From the NCBI RefSeq assembly GCF_043641665.1, contig NC_092186.1, positions 18,769,001 to 18,833,000 of the forward strand: a stretch of 64,000 nucleotides of DNA, in the 5' to 3' direction. The stretch is from Enoplosus armatus (lineage: Eukaryota; Chordata; Actinopteri; Centrarchiformes; Enoplosidae). Below are positions 11,116 through 23,319 of this stretch, piece after piece (position 1 is the first letter of the stretch; each line of letters begins with the position of its first letter). The position numbers and the translations under genes are program-made. The notes beneath the pieces were generated by a model. That model was not told where the DNA came from. It ran no database searches and worked only from the letters and a program-made list of their open reading frames with translations.

Positions 11116-13346
11116 CTACGTACTGGTAGAAAGTCACCGAAGATAGCGAACCGGGTTCATCACGCCTTGTTAACTCTGAGGCCACTAGCATTCCTGCAAT
11201 TCCTCATGACGACTGATCGTCTGACGCACTCAAGCTGTGTTTAACTCTCAGTTTTGTGTTATTGCAGCCTGTTGGTACACTGCATCGCTTTCAGTCAGCT
11301 GTTTACAAGTGGCAGGGCTTCGAGAGGAATCAGTCTTCTGGGTTGCTTGATTTACAATTCTACACACAAAGTACTGGATCTCCAGGGGGCTGGGTGATTT
11401 TCCCCTGAAATAAACACCACAGGCAGTGTGGGAGGGAAAAGAGAGGATGGGAGGGTGTGAAGACAAGGTAGACAGACTGAAAGAGATGCAGGGCAGACAG
11501 AACAAGTGAGGAGGTAAGAATGGAAGGCTGGAGGGAGTGATGCAAGGATAGAGGTGAAGGATGTGGAGAGAGGAGATGAAAATAGGGAGAGAGGAGGCTT
11601 AGATTAAGGGAGCGATCAGTCAGCGGCTACAAACAGCATGGGCATCACAACACATCCAACTAAGATCCAAAACATTCCTGTCAAATGTCAAGCTACACTT
11701 GTGTTGTCAGCAGCCGAGTGATGCACGCCTCACTTTTAGAGAGATGTAATCACAACAAAAAGAGAAGCTGTGCAAAGTGTTTTTTAAACAGTACACAGCA
11801 GTATCAGTAGGAGCCAGGCAGACGTTAAGATATAAATTTGTGCTTTTACAGTGAGTGGGCAAAGCACTTTGAATAGTTTGGGCAAGGTAATGTTTAGTGC
11901 TCTGTGAGGAATTGGGATTGAAATTTCTAAATGTAACAGTGTGTTGTTGTACTGCATCTGAAATGATCCTGTTTTTGCCAAACACATGGGTGGGATGTAC
12001 CTCAAAAGTGTGTGAGGATATCTGGCAACATCAGCAGGAAACAAGAGTAACTTTCTAACATGTACTTGGGAAATATGTGGTTATACAGTGCAGTCCACAT
12101 GGAAACTGGATGGTTTGAATGCTGATGATCTAAACTCTGTCAGGTAACATAGTAAGTAAACTAAAAGTCTTAATCTCCATGTCTGCTAGGACTGGATGTG
12201 TTAGAATTTCAGCCATCTTCAGTCAACCCAGTTTTCTCGGGATAGAGTGCTTGCTTATTGTTTAGGAGAAACTTTCCATTTAGGCTGATCAGACAACTGC
12301 ATCCCAGAGTCGGTGGGCACTGCAGCTGAAGGCTCTGTCGCCCGTAGTTATTCTCCCGCGGTCTCCTTTACTGCAGTCTTGTTATTGATTGTGCGTCTCA
12401 TGCGAACTGACCTGCTGTTGCCCTTTGGTCTCAAATCCACCCACAAACACACACTCTGTATTTTGTAATTCTTTTCTTCTTTTTTATCTCCTTTTTGTAT
12501 CTATATTTATGTGCTTTGTTCTCCGGAAAGCACTTTGTGGTGAAACTGACTTGTCTGGCAATGTAGAAGCAAGTGAGTTCAGGTCTTAGGGTACAGGTTG
12601 CACAAGGCAAAACAAGCCTTCCTCACAAGGTAAATACTCCTCTCTAACACTAAATGCCTGCTTTCTCCCATACAGCTGTGACAGTAAAGTAATGGACCTC
12701 TGCAGGTGGAGCTTCACCAACCTGAAATTGCTTTCTTTGCTTTATTTTACTTCATTGCAGCAGGAGTGTATTGGCTCCCAGAAACAATGTAAACAACATT
12801 AATATATTTCTCCAGTTGGGTGGTGGCAAAGTGCAGGTGAGAGAAGTTTGTGGCGGAAAAGCAACAAGTTAAACTAGGTAAACCAAAATCTGTCTGTGTG
12901 CGTGATATTCTATCATCTGTACCATGGGCCCCTTGTGCAAGGCAGTCAAGGCTGCAGTTGCTCTGGGTCATTCCAGGTGTCATTGTGAGTAACTGGTGTT
13001 ACGTGGTTGCTCAGTAAACTTTTTATTTAAGTTAAATTTGTCATCTGCACAGGAACCACCAGAAATCTGTACAACAAAATTCTTGTACCAAGGCACTCTA
13101 AATGTATAAAAGGGAGAGACCATGACCATCTTGGCCAAGCTTAGATAAAAACCCAAGAAACTTTGAAGATAAGTTGTTGCATCAGTCTGTCCCAACATTG
13201 AAACCCTGTGTAAATATAGTGTTTTAAAAGTGTATCATCATATGTGGAGACCAACCTGGCTACCTGCATTGTATTGTGACTTGAATATCTTTATGATATC
13301 AGCTCCAAAAGATTTTAGAAAAGTGTTTTAAAATGGATTTTATTCT
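11116..13346. other. Noncoding sequence with a possible second LINE tail
   Basis: 11120-11230 is mildly CpG-rich. 11380-11600 is purine-rich on the plus strand. 12450-12560 is T-rich and ends in GAAAGCACTTTGTGGTGAAA, which may be another LINE 3' UTR relic but lacks an AATAAA tail. No gene is supported. Confidence 0.3.
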
Positions 13347-13521
13347 GGGGTGCCCCGGTAGCTCACCGGGTATAGAGTGCTTAGGAGTGCTTAGGATGAG
13401 GCCCTAGTTCGATTCTGGCATGTCATCCCCCCTCTCTCTCTCCCGCATTTTCTGTCTCTCTCCAAGCTGTCACTATCAAATAAAGGCAAAAATGCACCAA
13501 AAATATCTTCCAAAAAATAAC
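13347..13521 (+). mobile_element. tRNA-derived SINE with target-site duplications
   Basis: The element starts GGGGTGCCCCGGTAGCTCAC and has A-box TAGCTCACCGG (13359-13369), B-box AGTTCGATTCT (13406-13416), a CT-rich body, and the tail TCAAATAAAGGCAAAAATGC then A-rich sequence. I recognise this layout as a common percomorph SINE. It is flanked by a 14-bp direct repeat matching at 13 positions (ATGGATTTTATTCT at 13333-13346, ATGAATTTTATTCT at 13522-13535). Between the boxes GAGTGCTTAG occurs twice in tandem (13375-13394), an apparent local duplication that replaces part of the tRNA-like region. Confidence 0.88.
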
Positions 13522-13535
13522 ATGAATTTTATTCT

Positions 13536-16500
13536 ATTTGATTCTTTCCTGAGAATCTTAAAGTAACTGAGGATGACACTGCCCCCTGGCATGTCACATG
13601 TCAACTATAAAATGCAGTTGCAGGTAACACAGAAAATGCAGTAGCGGTTGCGAGGAGCAGTTCACTTAACGTGGATCAAAGAAATGTCGGTCGTTATTTT
13701 TGGAACTGGACTTACAACAATTTGTACAGCTGTGTTGATATTTTTCATGAATATTGCTAAGTAGCTAACCAGCTATGCAGTAAGATGATGTCCCCATTCA
13801 CCTACTACACTCTTGATTGGTCAATTGTTTGTCTAATCAGGGGGAAACATTTGTCAATGGGCACAAAACCAGAACTATTTGAATCCCTGAACAAATACGA
13901 GTTGTGGGCGGTGATTCAGAGTTCAAATGTGAGTGAATACAAAAAATAATAATTCAGGACACTGGACCGACAAACCTGAATGTTGAAGATATTTTCCATT
14001 CAGGGGTACTTTATACATTGACATTGATTTTATCTGTATACATATCATCTAAGCAATTCATAAAAATTGTATTTAATTTTGAATTCATTGTGTATAATTA
14101 GTTCCTCTCAGTGTAATTTCCCTGTAATAAAGCAGCCTAGAGCCCCCTTGAGTCATTCCCTCGCCTCTCTAATGGAGCCTCTGCCTTCATGAGTCACTGT
14201 GTCCATGATCAAAAGCAACACTTTCTCTGCAGAAATACATTTACCCCATTAGGCACACTATTCTAAGTATTTTCAATGGGGACCTAAAAGGATTGTGTTT
14301 GGATTTTTTCCGCTTTGGTTTTATGATGTTCATTATTGATTTTTTTTATAATGATCTTGGGGGAAACACATGTGTTCACTCTTCCTTTTAAAGCAGCAAA
14401 CATTCACTGCTAAGACTATTAGACACTGATGCTGTTCAGCTTTGAGAAAGGAATCCATCTTATGACTTTCTGCTGCTATAGTAACAGTGATCAAGCTGCT
14501 GTAGTTGCTAAGCTATTCTGTAAAACTTCTAAGTGGAGAGTTATGATTTGCTTGCCTCTGTGGCCTGACCGTGTGGTACGTATTTCATTGGCTTCTTTGT
14601 GACTCTCCAAATCAGTTGATGGTGACATTACAGCCCATCTTGATGTAGCATTGAGTACAAACAGTTACAACAGGGTCACTTTCTCCAGGCAAACAGCTCT
14701 GCATTGCAGCTCGTCGGAGATCTGAAAGTGCCATTTCCTGTGAAAGTGAGAGTGGCTTGTGCTCCCCAGAGCCTCCACAGTGGAGCCTCTTTCTTCCTCT
14801 TATCATACATTCCCATCCTCAGACATCCGACAAAGCCACAGCTCAATAAAGAGGAACATTTCTATTTCCCCCAGCAGCCTGCTAGTAAAAAAGCATCTGT
14901 ATGTGTGTGTATGTGAGAGAGGGAGAGCGAGATAAAGCAGAGGGTGAGAAATAACAAGGTTAATGGTGGGGACCACTAACAGCTTTAGTTTTCTATTTTT
15001 GGGGCAGAGGTGGGAGAGCCAGGAGTGTGTCAATGTAAACAACAAAATGAGGTAGTACATGTGGGTGCAAGGATGGTAGGTTGAGGGGGGTCGAGGAAAA
15101 CTGAAGGCACAACACTTTGCCGGTTCCTCCCCCGGTGCCTGAGCACATCATGGATAATGCGACTGCTGTGAGGAGCTGTCAGGGACTGTGTGTTTAAATT
15201 TAGCTCCAGTTCACCATGTGCACACCATTCGTTGAAATAAAGCGACTGGATGTGGGTACCAAGATTTACCCGATGCTGTCAGTCTCTCAGCCCCTCAGCC
15301 AGAGGGAAGAAAAGATACCTCCATATTCCTGAAACCACATGAAAAGCAAGCACAGCCATTATATTCTCCCCTGTATCATTCCAGGACAGGAAATGAGAGA
15401 AAAAAGAGATAGAGTGTGTGGGAAAGGAAGAGTAGTGGGCAATCCATCCTAATTAGTGAGCAGTTTACCTTGCTGTTTGTTATAATCCTCCTCTCTTCCT
15501 TCTGCGTGCTGCATGCCATAACTGTGCTGCTCACAAAGCACCTTGGAAGAAGAATAGGCTTTAAATATTGCTGTCCTTAAGCAAAGTTGACAGAGAGATA
15601 TCTGGTCTTTCTCCTCCTTGTATGCAAGTCACTCTCTGCTGTCACTGTCAGCGAAACCGCCCCAATTAAGTGTGATCTTCCTCTTTATCTGCTCGCTGTT
15701 TGTGTCAGGAGGAGATGATGACTTCTAATGAACCGCAGAGCAGCAGAGGCAGCTTCTTGTCCGAGGTGGGGTGTTAGACAAGGGGTTAAGGATGTAAATC
15801 GTATAGTCAAAAGTACACGTGAAAACTTGATGTTACAGATATACACCAGCGGAGGAGGAGGTGGAACATGAGTCAGAACTCCCACATCAAAGGGTGAACA
15901 AGTATGACTTGTGCTGTGTAGGAAGTGGCAGTCAAGCTCCAGGAGAAGAACAACTGCACATCTTTAAGATGCTAACACTTGCGTTTGCACAATTGAGATA
16001 AAATGCATACTTGTACTGTATTTGTGAATCAGAAGTGTATGTGAAAAAGGAATGCATTCTTAATCCCACAATGTATATGACAAGTACATAGGGGGGCAGT
16101 GGTGAGTGAGAGGCTGGAGACGCCGGTGCAGTCTCATAAAAAATATAAAATCAGTAAAAACTGTACAAACATGCAGATTATATATTTAGGTTACAAATAA
16201 TGTTAAATTCACGAGCACAAAAAATCTTTTTCACCAGTTTGTCATAATAAGTGTTAGTAAGAAAGGGAAGTAGATTTATTTGATGTGTTTGTGGCGTGTT
16301 TTAGTCATGGTGAAGTTGCATAAAAAGGTCTCAGAGTAGAGGATGAACCAACCTTTGCACCCTTAACCCCCCCAGGTCAGGACCAGATTCATCCCATTTT
16401 AAATCAGAAGTCTCAGTTTGAGAAGATAGGGCTCCTGATGGCCATGATGTAACCTTTGCTGACTTTCAGCAACAGTATTTGAGTGCTTCCATGACCACAA

Positions 16501-17049
16501 CTATTATTTTTCCTGGGTTTGTTTATGATGTTACTCACCTCCAAACTTCTCAATTGGTGAACAAGCTGATGCAATTCTGGTAGCAATTATTGCCATATCA
16601 CCATCACAAGAAGCAGCTACGCATCTGAGACATACTAAGCTGAGCACAAACTAGCAGAACAGAACAACTGCAACATTCAGCAGCTTACAAAAGGTAAGAG
16701 GAACACCGATAAGAAGTTTTACCAATACTAATTGAAAAACACACTGTTGTAGACCTGCAGTTCTGGACAAGCAGTTCCAGTTCAATATGTGCCACCTATC
16801 TGTAACTGCACCTATTCTGCCACCAGCAGTTGGTTTTATATTTTACACTTTAACCTGAGAAATGTAAACAGTAAGTAAAAAGTATTTACTGGGCTATGTG
16901 TTATTTTGTCGATCTACTGTTTAGCTGCATATTATCAATAAACGGTCAGTTTCACAAAGTGACTGGTTCATTAAATACTGTGTGGCTGAAAATGAAAACA
17001 ATCACATATCCACTGACATCTGATGAAAACTGTTATCTAAGAACCTCTA
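13536..17049. other. Noncoding sequence, possible conserved blocks
   Basis: 15100-15360 and 15460-15700 are complex unique sequence with the look of conserved noncoding elements (for example CCAATTAAGTG near 15662). The remainder is AT-rich. No gene structure and no further transposon is recognised. Confidence 0.3.
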
Positions 17050-17150
17050 GTAACCAGACCACATTCATTTTTAGCATTGGTGGGCCCAGTGGGAAATAAC
17101 TTTATAACCCTGGCTGTGTTACTATCATGCTGGATCCACTGAGCTATATA
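17050..17150 (-). mobile_element. tRNA-derived SINE fragment
   Basis: On the minus strand there is an intact A-box TAGCTCAGTGGA (17135-17146) and a degenerate B-box region AGGGTTATAAAGT (17099-17111). CCCACTGGGCCCACCAATGC and an AAAATGAATG run follow, matching the region after the B-box in fish SINEs of the GATTCCCACTGGGGCCA type. The usual TCTGGATAAGAGCGTCTGC tail is missing. Confidence 0.55.
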
Positions 17151-18109
17151 GTACCATATCTGACACATTTTTCCTTTGGGAACAGTTGAAACGTAAGTCA
17201 CAGCATCACAGTCTTGTAATATGAAAAAGTAGAAGCAGAGATGGAGTGTCTCCCCTCTATACCATGTCGGCCATGATGAAAACTCCTTGTCGGGCTTTGT
17301 TATGGAGCCTGTGCAATATGATGTGAACTGCTCATAATGACAACGACCATTTGTTTTCATTACTTCTCCCAGCTTCACCCAGCACCCAACTTGTCACCAT
17401 AACACGAAGCAGAGGAAGTGGAAGGGCAGCCAAGGAGAGCAGGGCAGATAGCAACAGTAACTTATTAGGCCATACCCTGATTAAACCTGTTCATGGCACT
17501 AGACAAAAACAGAAACACTAGGACATAAAAATGAAAGTTCATACACAAAAACGTAGAGGCCTCTATTTAGATGGTAGTAACCTGCCGCAATTGGCTTACA
17601 CCACATGAGCCGTGAGCGTTTTTTCTGGGACCATAATGTAATTAATCAGTAACAATAATAAAGATGTTGTTACTTTGATAGTATTTGCTTGAGGTTCTTC
17701 ATTTTCATTCAATTTTACCATCTTGGCGCAAGCCATTAAGGTTCAAGTCAGTCTATGCCATTTTCTCTACATGTGGAGTGACTCTGCCTCTGAGTGTAGT
17801 TTGTTGTCACCTGTCATCTGTGACCTTTTGCTGCAGACTAGTCCATCTTGCAACCCATCCACCACACATACACTCACACATATAAGCCTATACAGTATAT
17901 ACATAAAATGTTTCTGCAAACATTCACACAAAATGCTCAGGACAGGATGAGCAGCAAGAAGAGGTAGCAAGAAAGCAATTAATAAAGGCAGTGATGTGAG
18001 AGACCAAGCTATACACACTAGAAAGAGAGAAAGAGGAAAGAAGGAGCAGAGGTAAGTGTTTGACTACACAGTAACAGGGTACAGTTGACCAGGCTATCAG
18101 GCAACAGTG
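17151..18109. other. Noncoding sequence, no recognised element
   Basis: AT-rich unique sequence with only chance open frames. Confidence 0.4.
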
Positions 18110-18370
18110 TCTCAGGTGCCGGGAGTCCTAGGGGCGATCATTATTGCACAGATAACCTCGGCAGCCTTCCCCTCCTCTGATGTGACACCAGGTAGGATTA
18201 TCGCTCCTAAGACTGTTACTGTAAAATGGCCTCTGCAGGTTTATCTGGGCAGATTATATCCAGGGGAGTGAAGTCCCCGTTTGAAAGGCTGACTGTGATT
18301 CCATTGTTGATTTAGCTGGGGCCGAAGCTTTGATTACTAAAGCTACGTGGCAAAAGGATCTGTACTTACA
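18110..18370. promoter_or_regulatory. Conserved-noncoding-element-like block with inverted repeat
   Basis: Complex, GC-moderate sequence. GTCCTAGGGGCGAT (18125-18138) and ATCGCTCCTAAGAC (18200-18213) are inverted copies at 12 of 14 positions across a 61-base spacer. GCTTTGATTACTAAAGC near 18329 is a homeodomain-like core. No protein is recognisable. Confidence 0.25.
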
Positions 18371-18439
18371 CAGCTCTGTGAGCAGCAAAGAGCATGGCGC
18401 TATATAGAGCCTCAGAAAACACCATTATTAAGGTAGAAA

Positions 18440-18612
18440 AAACAGCCCAGGAATTTGCAGTTTGGCAGTACATACTGATAGCATGTGCACAATATAACTT
18501 ACAGTATAACAGAGTAACATGCAAGTTCGATCCCAGTTTCCATCAACAGCCATCTGTTTCTGTCAAAGTGTCCTTGAGCAACTTCTCTGTCATCATCTGG
18601 AGTTTCACAGTG
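18440..18612 (+). mobile_element. tRNA-derived SINE relic
   Basis: B-box AAGTTCGATCC (18523-18533) is followed by CATCAACAGCCATCTGTTTC and TCAAAGTGTCCTTGAGCAAC (18561-18582), a block typical of fish tRNA SINEs. The A-box side is poorly preserved. This copy lies within the longest open frame of the window (18394-19110), which is therefore not evidence of a gene. Confidence 0.6.
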
Positions 18613-19245
18613 ACAGCGGGGACAAAGCTTCTTTTCTTCAGGACCCATGCAGCTCCACGCCGATCTGCACCCACGGGGGTTAAGCTTACTGGACAAGCAA
18701 TACCAAACCATCTGTGCTGCTGCTGCCAGTCCAGCACCTTGGCCAGTAATGCTCCCCTGGAGAGAGGGCTAGAGTCGGATAATTACACACGTGGGCCAGG
18801 TGGTGTAGTCTGCACACACACTGTACCTCCTGGACTTTTTAACTTGTTTTACACAATCTTCAGTTCTTCTTTCCACCATCGCCACTGTTTGAAACAAAGG
18901 TGGAAAATGAACCCTGGTCAACAGCCAAATATTGACAACCTGCTAGTGAAGTCAGCATATCAGAAATTTCATTACAAACTACTGTATATAATGTTGAAAT
19001 TTGTGCTGACTGCTGTGGTCTACCGTCAGGATCCAGACTGCAGCTCTGATTATTCCAGTCCTCTTTTACTATTCAAATCTGAACATAACACACCTTCAAA
19101 GATGGATTAAAGTGATGGAACTGAATAGAATTTAAATGTTGATTATAGGTTGGGTGAATGCTGTAATATTTCATATTTAATTCACTTTTAAACATAATCT
19201 AACCCATGGTAAAATGTTAATTATTATTTTTTCTGCCCTGCACAG
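18613..19245. other. Noncoding sequence; tail of a chance open frame
   Basis: The plus-strand frame that starts at 18394 continues to 19110, but its peptide has no domain, no periodic pattern and no family resemblance. Confidence 0.35.
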
Positions 19246-19465
19246 GCTGCCTTGTCACAGCGCGCCTGGAGGAGACTCACAAGTCCTGCTTGGTGTGGCA
19301 TCAGAGGGTGTTGGGACAGAAGCGGTGATAAATCCTGTGTCCTCTCAGAAGGCGCTAATAATTCAAGATGATGTGGCCAAATGTCACAGGACACATTTCC
19401 TGTTCCCCGCAAAGACAGAACCACTCAAAGACATGATAAATAGCCCTGACTTTCATCTTTTCTAA
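19246..19465 (+). other. Candidate terminal exon, unrecognised
   Basis: A good acceptor, TTTTTTCTGCCCTGCACAG (ending 19245), is followed by a frame open for 72 codons to TAA at 19463-19465. The predicted peptide is balanced in composition (a GDSQVLLGVASEGVGTEA run near its start, PAKTEPLKDMINSPDF near its end). It contains no domain that I know, and I see no AATAAA shortly downstream. A second frame is also open for about 25 codons after the acceptor. A chance acceptor next to a chance open frame remains the simpler explanation. Confidence 0.15.
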
Positions 19466-20771
19466 CAGAATCTGTATGAAATCTTGAAGCATGATCCTGT
19501 TGTTGCGACGGTGTGCAGGCATAAGTGGCAGTCACATGCAAATAATTCTTAGTATTAGTTTTTATCGGGTTTGGAGTACCAGATGGGAGGGTTTTACCAT
19601 GTCAGAAGAATTCAGATCATGTTGGGCAATTTGGCAGTAAAAATGTATTCTCAGAAACTCTTCCTGTGATCATGTGAACCTTCTCACACTGGTATTGTGG
19701 CAATGTGTGTGTTGCATGTAGCAAAAGCAACCCATCTGCCACCTAAAAAGCTAAAACATTATTATACTTTTGTTGGTGACAATAACAAAGTGCGATGTAC
19801 AGTACATTACACATAAACTGTACCAATAAATCTACTCTTAAGTAGGAACATTGCTTGGATTCAAAGTTACAGCAAAGAATGACTATCAGAGAATTGAGCC
19901 GCCACATATTTCGGCAGAGTAAAGGCACATTTGCTCTCAAGTAGGAAAACTGTTTTGAAAATACTTTGAGTTGATTTGTAAATGTTATATCATACATGTC
20001 TTGTGATCTTCATTTAAACATAAGTGAAGTGACTTTCATAATTGATCATTTGTTCGTAAGTTGTGAGTATTTTCCTTCAAGCGAACTCACGTCAACCAAG
20101 TGAGTTTGCCTCTGGTTCAGTGTGCCAGATCAATAAATCTACCCATCACCTCCTTCGTCCATAAAAGTGTTTCCTGAACTGGCAACCCACTCCTTCCAAT
20201 GACAAGCCCTCTGACTGAGCCAAATCTACATTAGTTGCACTCTAACTGTCTCAATAGCCTCTCTGCACCTCTCTACTGTTTCGTGCTTCAGACATAAATG
20301 CGTCCTCTTTGAAGGTTTCCAGACAAAATCAATACCCAGAGACAGTGTTGGCAAAAACAGAATCCAGATTTCCATCACTTTGGCCTTTTTCTTATCCCCT
20401 CAGCCAAAGCCATCAAAACAGGGGTCCCAGCACAACAATCAGACAGGCAGACAAAGTTATCGCTGTGTATCTGAAGGATAGATGCCTTATCTACAAACTG
20501 GCCTGACTGTGATGGCTCACACCTTAAGTCATCCTGAAAAGAACTGCAGAAATAATGTGGTTGACATTGAGCTTAATGTACGTTTTTGCGACTGTATAAG
20601 GTCACAGAAAGGTCAGCTGTGTGTGTGTGTGTTATATCAGAGAAAGTAGATATGGTTTCAAATCTCCAAAAGAGTGGTGTCAAAACTCAAAAAAGATTTC
20701 CTTTTGTTTTTATTTGTGGCTGCTGAGATTCCAGATTCTTGGGCTTCTATCCTCAAATGCTCCTAAAAAAA
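19466..20771. other. Noncoding sequence with a short GT repeat
   Basis: AT-rich unique sequence. The only repeat seen is (GT)7 at 20619-20632. Confidence 0.4.
20619..20632. repeat. (GT)7 microsatellite
   Basis: Seven perfect GT units. Confidence 0.85.
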
Positions 20772-21246
20772 AGATCCTTTACTTAAGTAAAAGTACTGTG
20801 AAAACACTCGTACTGTATTCAAATCCTTACTTAAGTAAAAGAATGAAAGTGTTGTCAACAAAAAGTAAAAGTACTCATTAAGTAGAAAATGCTCCCTGTC
20901 AGTGTTTTACAATTATATATGATATTTCTGGATTAATATTGCTGGTGCATGAATGTGTATGTTGCATTTTACTGCTTAGATGTTTATGGTTGGGATTATT
21001 TTAACTACTTTATATACTGTTGGGTAGTTTATATGGAATATGGAAGAAACCTCATGAAGAGCAACAGAGGAGCATCCCTCTCCCAGGACATGCGATAGAT
21101 ACCATGTGTACAGAATAGATTCACAACAAAAAATCATAGTATATACAATTCTGATGACAAAATGTAGATTGAAAGTAAAGTACAATTAGCTTCAATTTGT
21201 ACTTAAGTAAAGTACCATAGTAAATGTACTTAGTTCCACCTCTGCC
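20772..21246. mobile_element. ACTTAAGTA-type fish interspersed element
   Basis: The left end is GATCCTTTACTTAAGTAAAA and the right end is GTACTTAGTTCCACCTCTGC. Both ends and internal points carry TACTTAAGTAAA/AGTAAAAGTAC motifs (20779, 20829, 20859, 21201). The middle includes TTTTAACTACTTTATATACT and TTGGGTAGTTT. I recognise this combination as a very common non-autonomous repeat of percomorph introns. I do not know its class with confidence. It has no ORF and no obvious target-site duplication. About 85 bases near 21035-21120 look unrelated and may be an insertion or divergence. Confidence 0.7.
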
Positions 21247-21577
21247 CATGCAATTGGTATCTTTGATTCTGCCATAAATTTGACGCAGTAAGCAGTAGCC
21301 TTTCCATATAAGGAAATATAGATTTATTACCCCTCTATATAGCTTTAAGGTTGAAAAAGTAATTTTATTCCTCATTGTCTGACTCAATTACATATTATTT
21401 CTTCATCAATCAAGGGAAATATTCAAACCCTAGACTCATGGATGCTTCATTCCATCAAACAGTAATATTCCACATGTCTTGTGCATCATTTTATACACAT
21501 TTCCTTGGAATTTAGCCTCACATATTTTATATATTTTGAAACTTTGGGATCTCCACTGGAATTATAATAATATACTG

Positions 21578-21601
21578 TATATATATATATATATATATAT
21601 T
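21578..21601. repeat. (TA)12 microsatellite
   Basis: Perfect TA dinucleotide run. Confidence 0.95.
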
Positions 21602-21814
21602 AAACGTCTGTGGGGTTAAAGAGGTTTTGAGTGCATACTAAGCTTGAGTTTTTGTCTTCAGTAGAAGGTGTAAAGGGGTTTTGGGAGCTCCTGCTTGCCA
21701 TTGCGTCACAGACAGAAAAAGGAAAATATTCCCTTGCAGATACACACAGTCAGCACAATGCCTAACAGCCTCTTACAGCGCATACAGTGGTTTATCGCAA
21801 TTAACGTGAGCCGA

Positions 21815-21831
21815 GTGTGTGTGTGTGTGTG
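21815..21831. repeat. (GT)8 microsatellite
   Basis: Perfect GT run. Confidence 0.9.
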
Positions 21832-23286
21832 ACTGTTGAGGGGAGTTGGAGGTCAACAGCGGTGACGTCAGGGTAAATTGAGACGATGTGCGTAGAGTGT
21901 TGTTGACAGCACTGTAAACAGCGGCCAGGTGGAACAGTGCTCTTCAAGCAACTGCTTTTCATAAACAGATGGGAGCTGTTTATGGCTGCTACTCCTCTTT
22001 GTTGAGTGAATATATAATTACAGATTAGACAGGCTGAGGTAATTGGAAGTTGTGCAAACAGTCTATCTCTTTTCTTTCTGCAAGTTCCCCTCTTAAGCTG
22101 ATAGGTTGAAGTAGGTTTTATCTGCATTTGGCTCCCTGCTGCAGGACTCATACTGAGGTTGCTGTTACACACAGCACATACAGGTGTTAGTGAGGTCTAT
22201 TTCCTGTAATTTATTGTATTCTTACTTACTTGTCTTTTCAAGCACTCACCTGTCATGTTTTGATCAGTTTAGGTCATTTTCTTTTTGTAATTTTAGGGGC
22301 ATTTTACACAAACATGCTTTTTGGCCACTGTAGGTCACAGGTCATATCAAATTGAACCAGAGCGACATACCAAAGGCCTGCACCAAACCTACAACCTAAA
22401 AGTTGTTAAAGGCATAGTGAAAGTTGTCCAAATCTTTCTAATATGAGTTCAAATCAATTTTCTTACTAGAAAAAAAATAGCATTAATGAATGCCATGAAT
22501 TTAGCCAATGTTCATCATTAGTAATGTTAATGTTGATCTGGAGATTTCAACATACTGTTGTCTTAAATTATTACTCACAAGGGGGTTCTACTACACAACT
22601 TCCTGCGTAGCTTTAAATAAGGAGGCACTAGCATGATGTATTAGGCTTTGGAATATAAAGAACTGGCAGAGAAGTGGATTATGCTGCAGGAGTTTGTAAT
22701 ATTCCTTTAAATGTAACAACAATGGACAATTGGTATAGAATATAATTTGTCAACAAAGATAGCTTGATAGATACACATGTAGTGGGATTATATGGCGATT
22801 AAATCTGAAGTGTGCTCTATGAGAAAGTAGTCCTACAGTGTAACTGTCAGATGTTTGTATAGACAATTTCCTCTCAAGCACTCTCATGGCTTGCATGCTG
22901 ATCATGCTTTAATTTCTGGCTTGTTTCTCTCATGTCAAAACACTGCGTGGCTGGAAATATGAGCTAAAAGGAGGCATTCAGCTCATCACCATCATCCTTC
23001 AAGCTTTTGTGCATTTCCGAGTGCCTCCAATGTTTGTCAGTGAGAGCAGAGACGGCTGGGTCTGTACTCCTATTCATGAGCCGTTTCTCCCGTGTCTCAA
23101 CAACAAAACAGAGCATAAAAAAGGACAAATAAACCACGGTAGTTGCCAAAGCACAGAGTGAAAGGTGGTGAGAAGTGTCTTGGCAAGCTCATGAATTTCT
23201 TTAGTCTTCTTCAAGTGTGAATGCTTTGGGAGTGGCAAAAAAAGTTGCATATACCATTTTTCCTTTATGTTTGCCTTTGGTTTCCA

Positions 23287-23319
23287 TCTCCTCCTCCACC
23301 TCCTCCTCCTCCTCCTCCA
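23287..23319. repeat. (CTC)n imperfect triplet repeat
   Basis: Repeated CTC/TCC units with one CCA interruption. Gives a homopurine/homopyrimidine tract. Confidence 0.85.

Noticed and set aside
13347..13420. Functional tRNA gene
   Set aside because: A and B boxes are present but the arms cannot pair as a cloverleaf, and SINE body and tail follow.
17037..17378. 113-codon minus-strand frame
   Set aside because: Overlaps the minus-strand SINE fragment at 17050-17150.
18394..19110. Longest open frame in the window (238 codons)
   Set aside because: It runs through a tRNA-derived SINE (18440-18612), has no recognisable domain, no exon signals at its ends, and a composition like translated noncoding DNA.
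21801..22172. 123-codon minus-strand frame
   Set aside because: Ends in a GT repeat read as Thr-His, and there is no domain or splice context.
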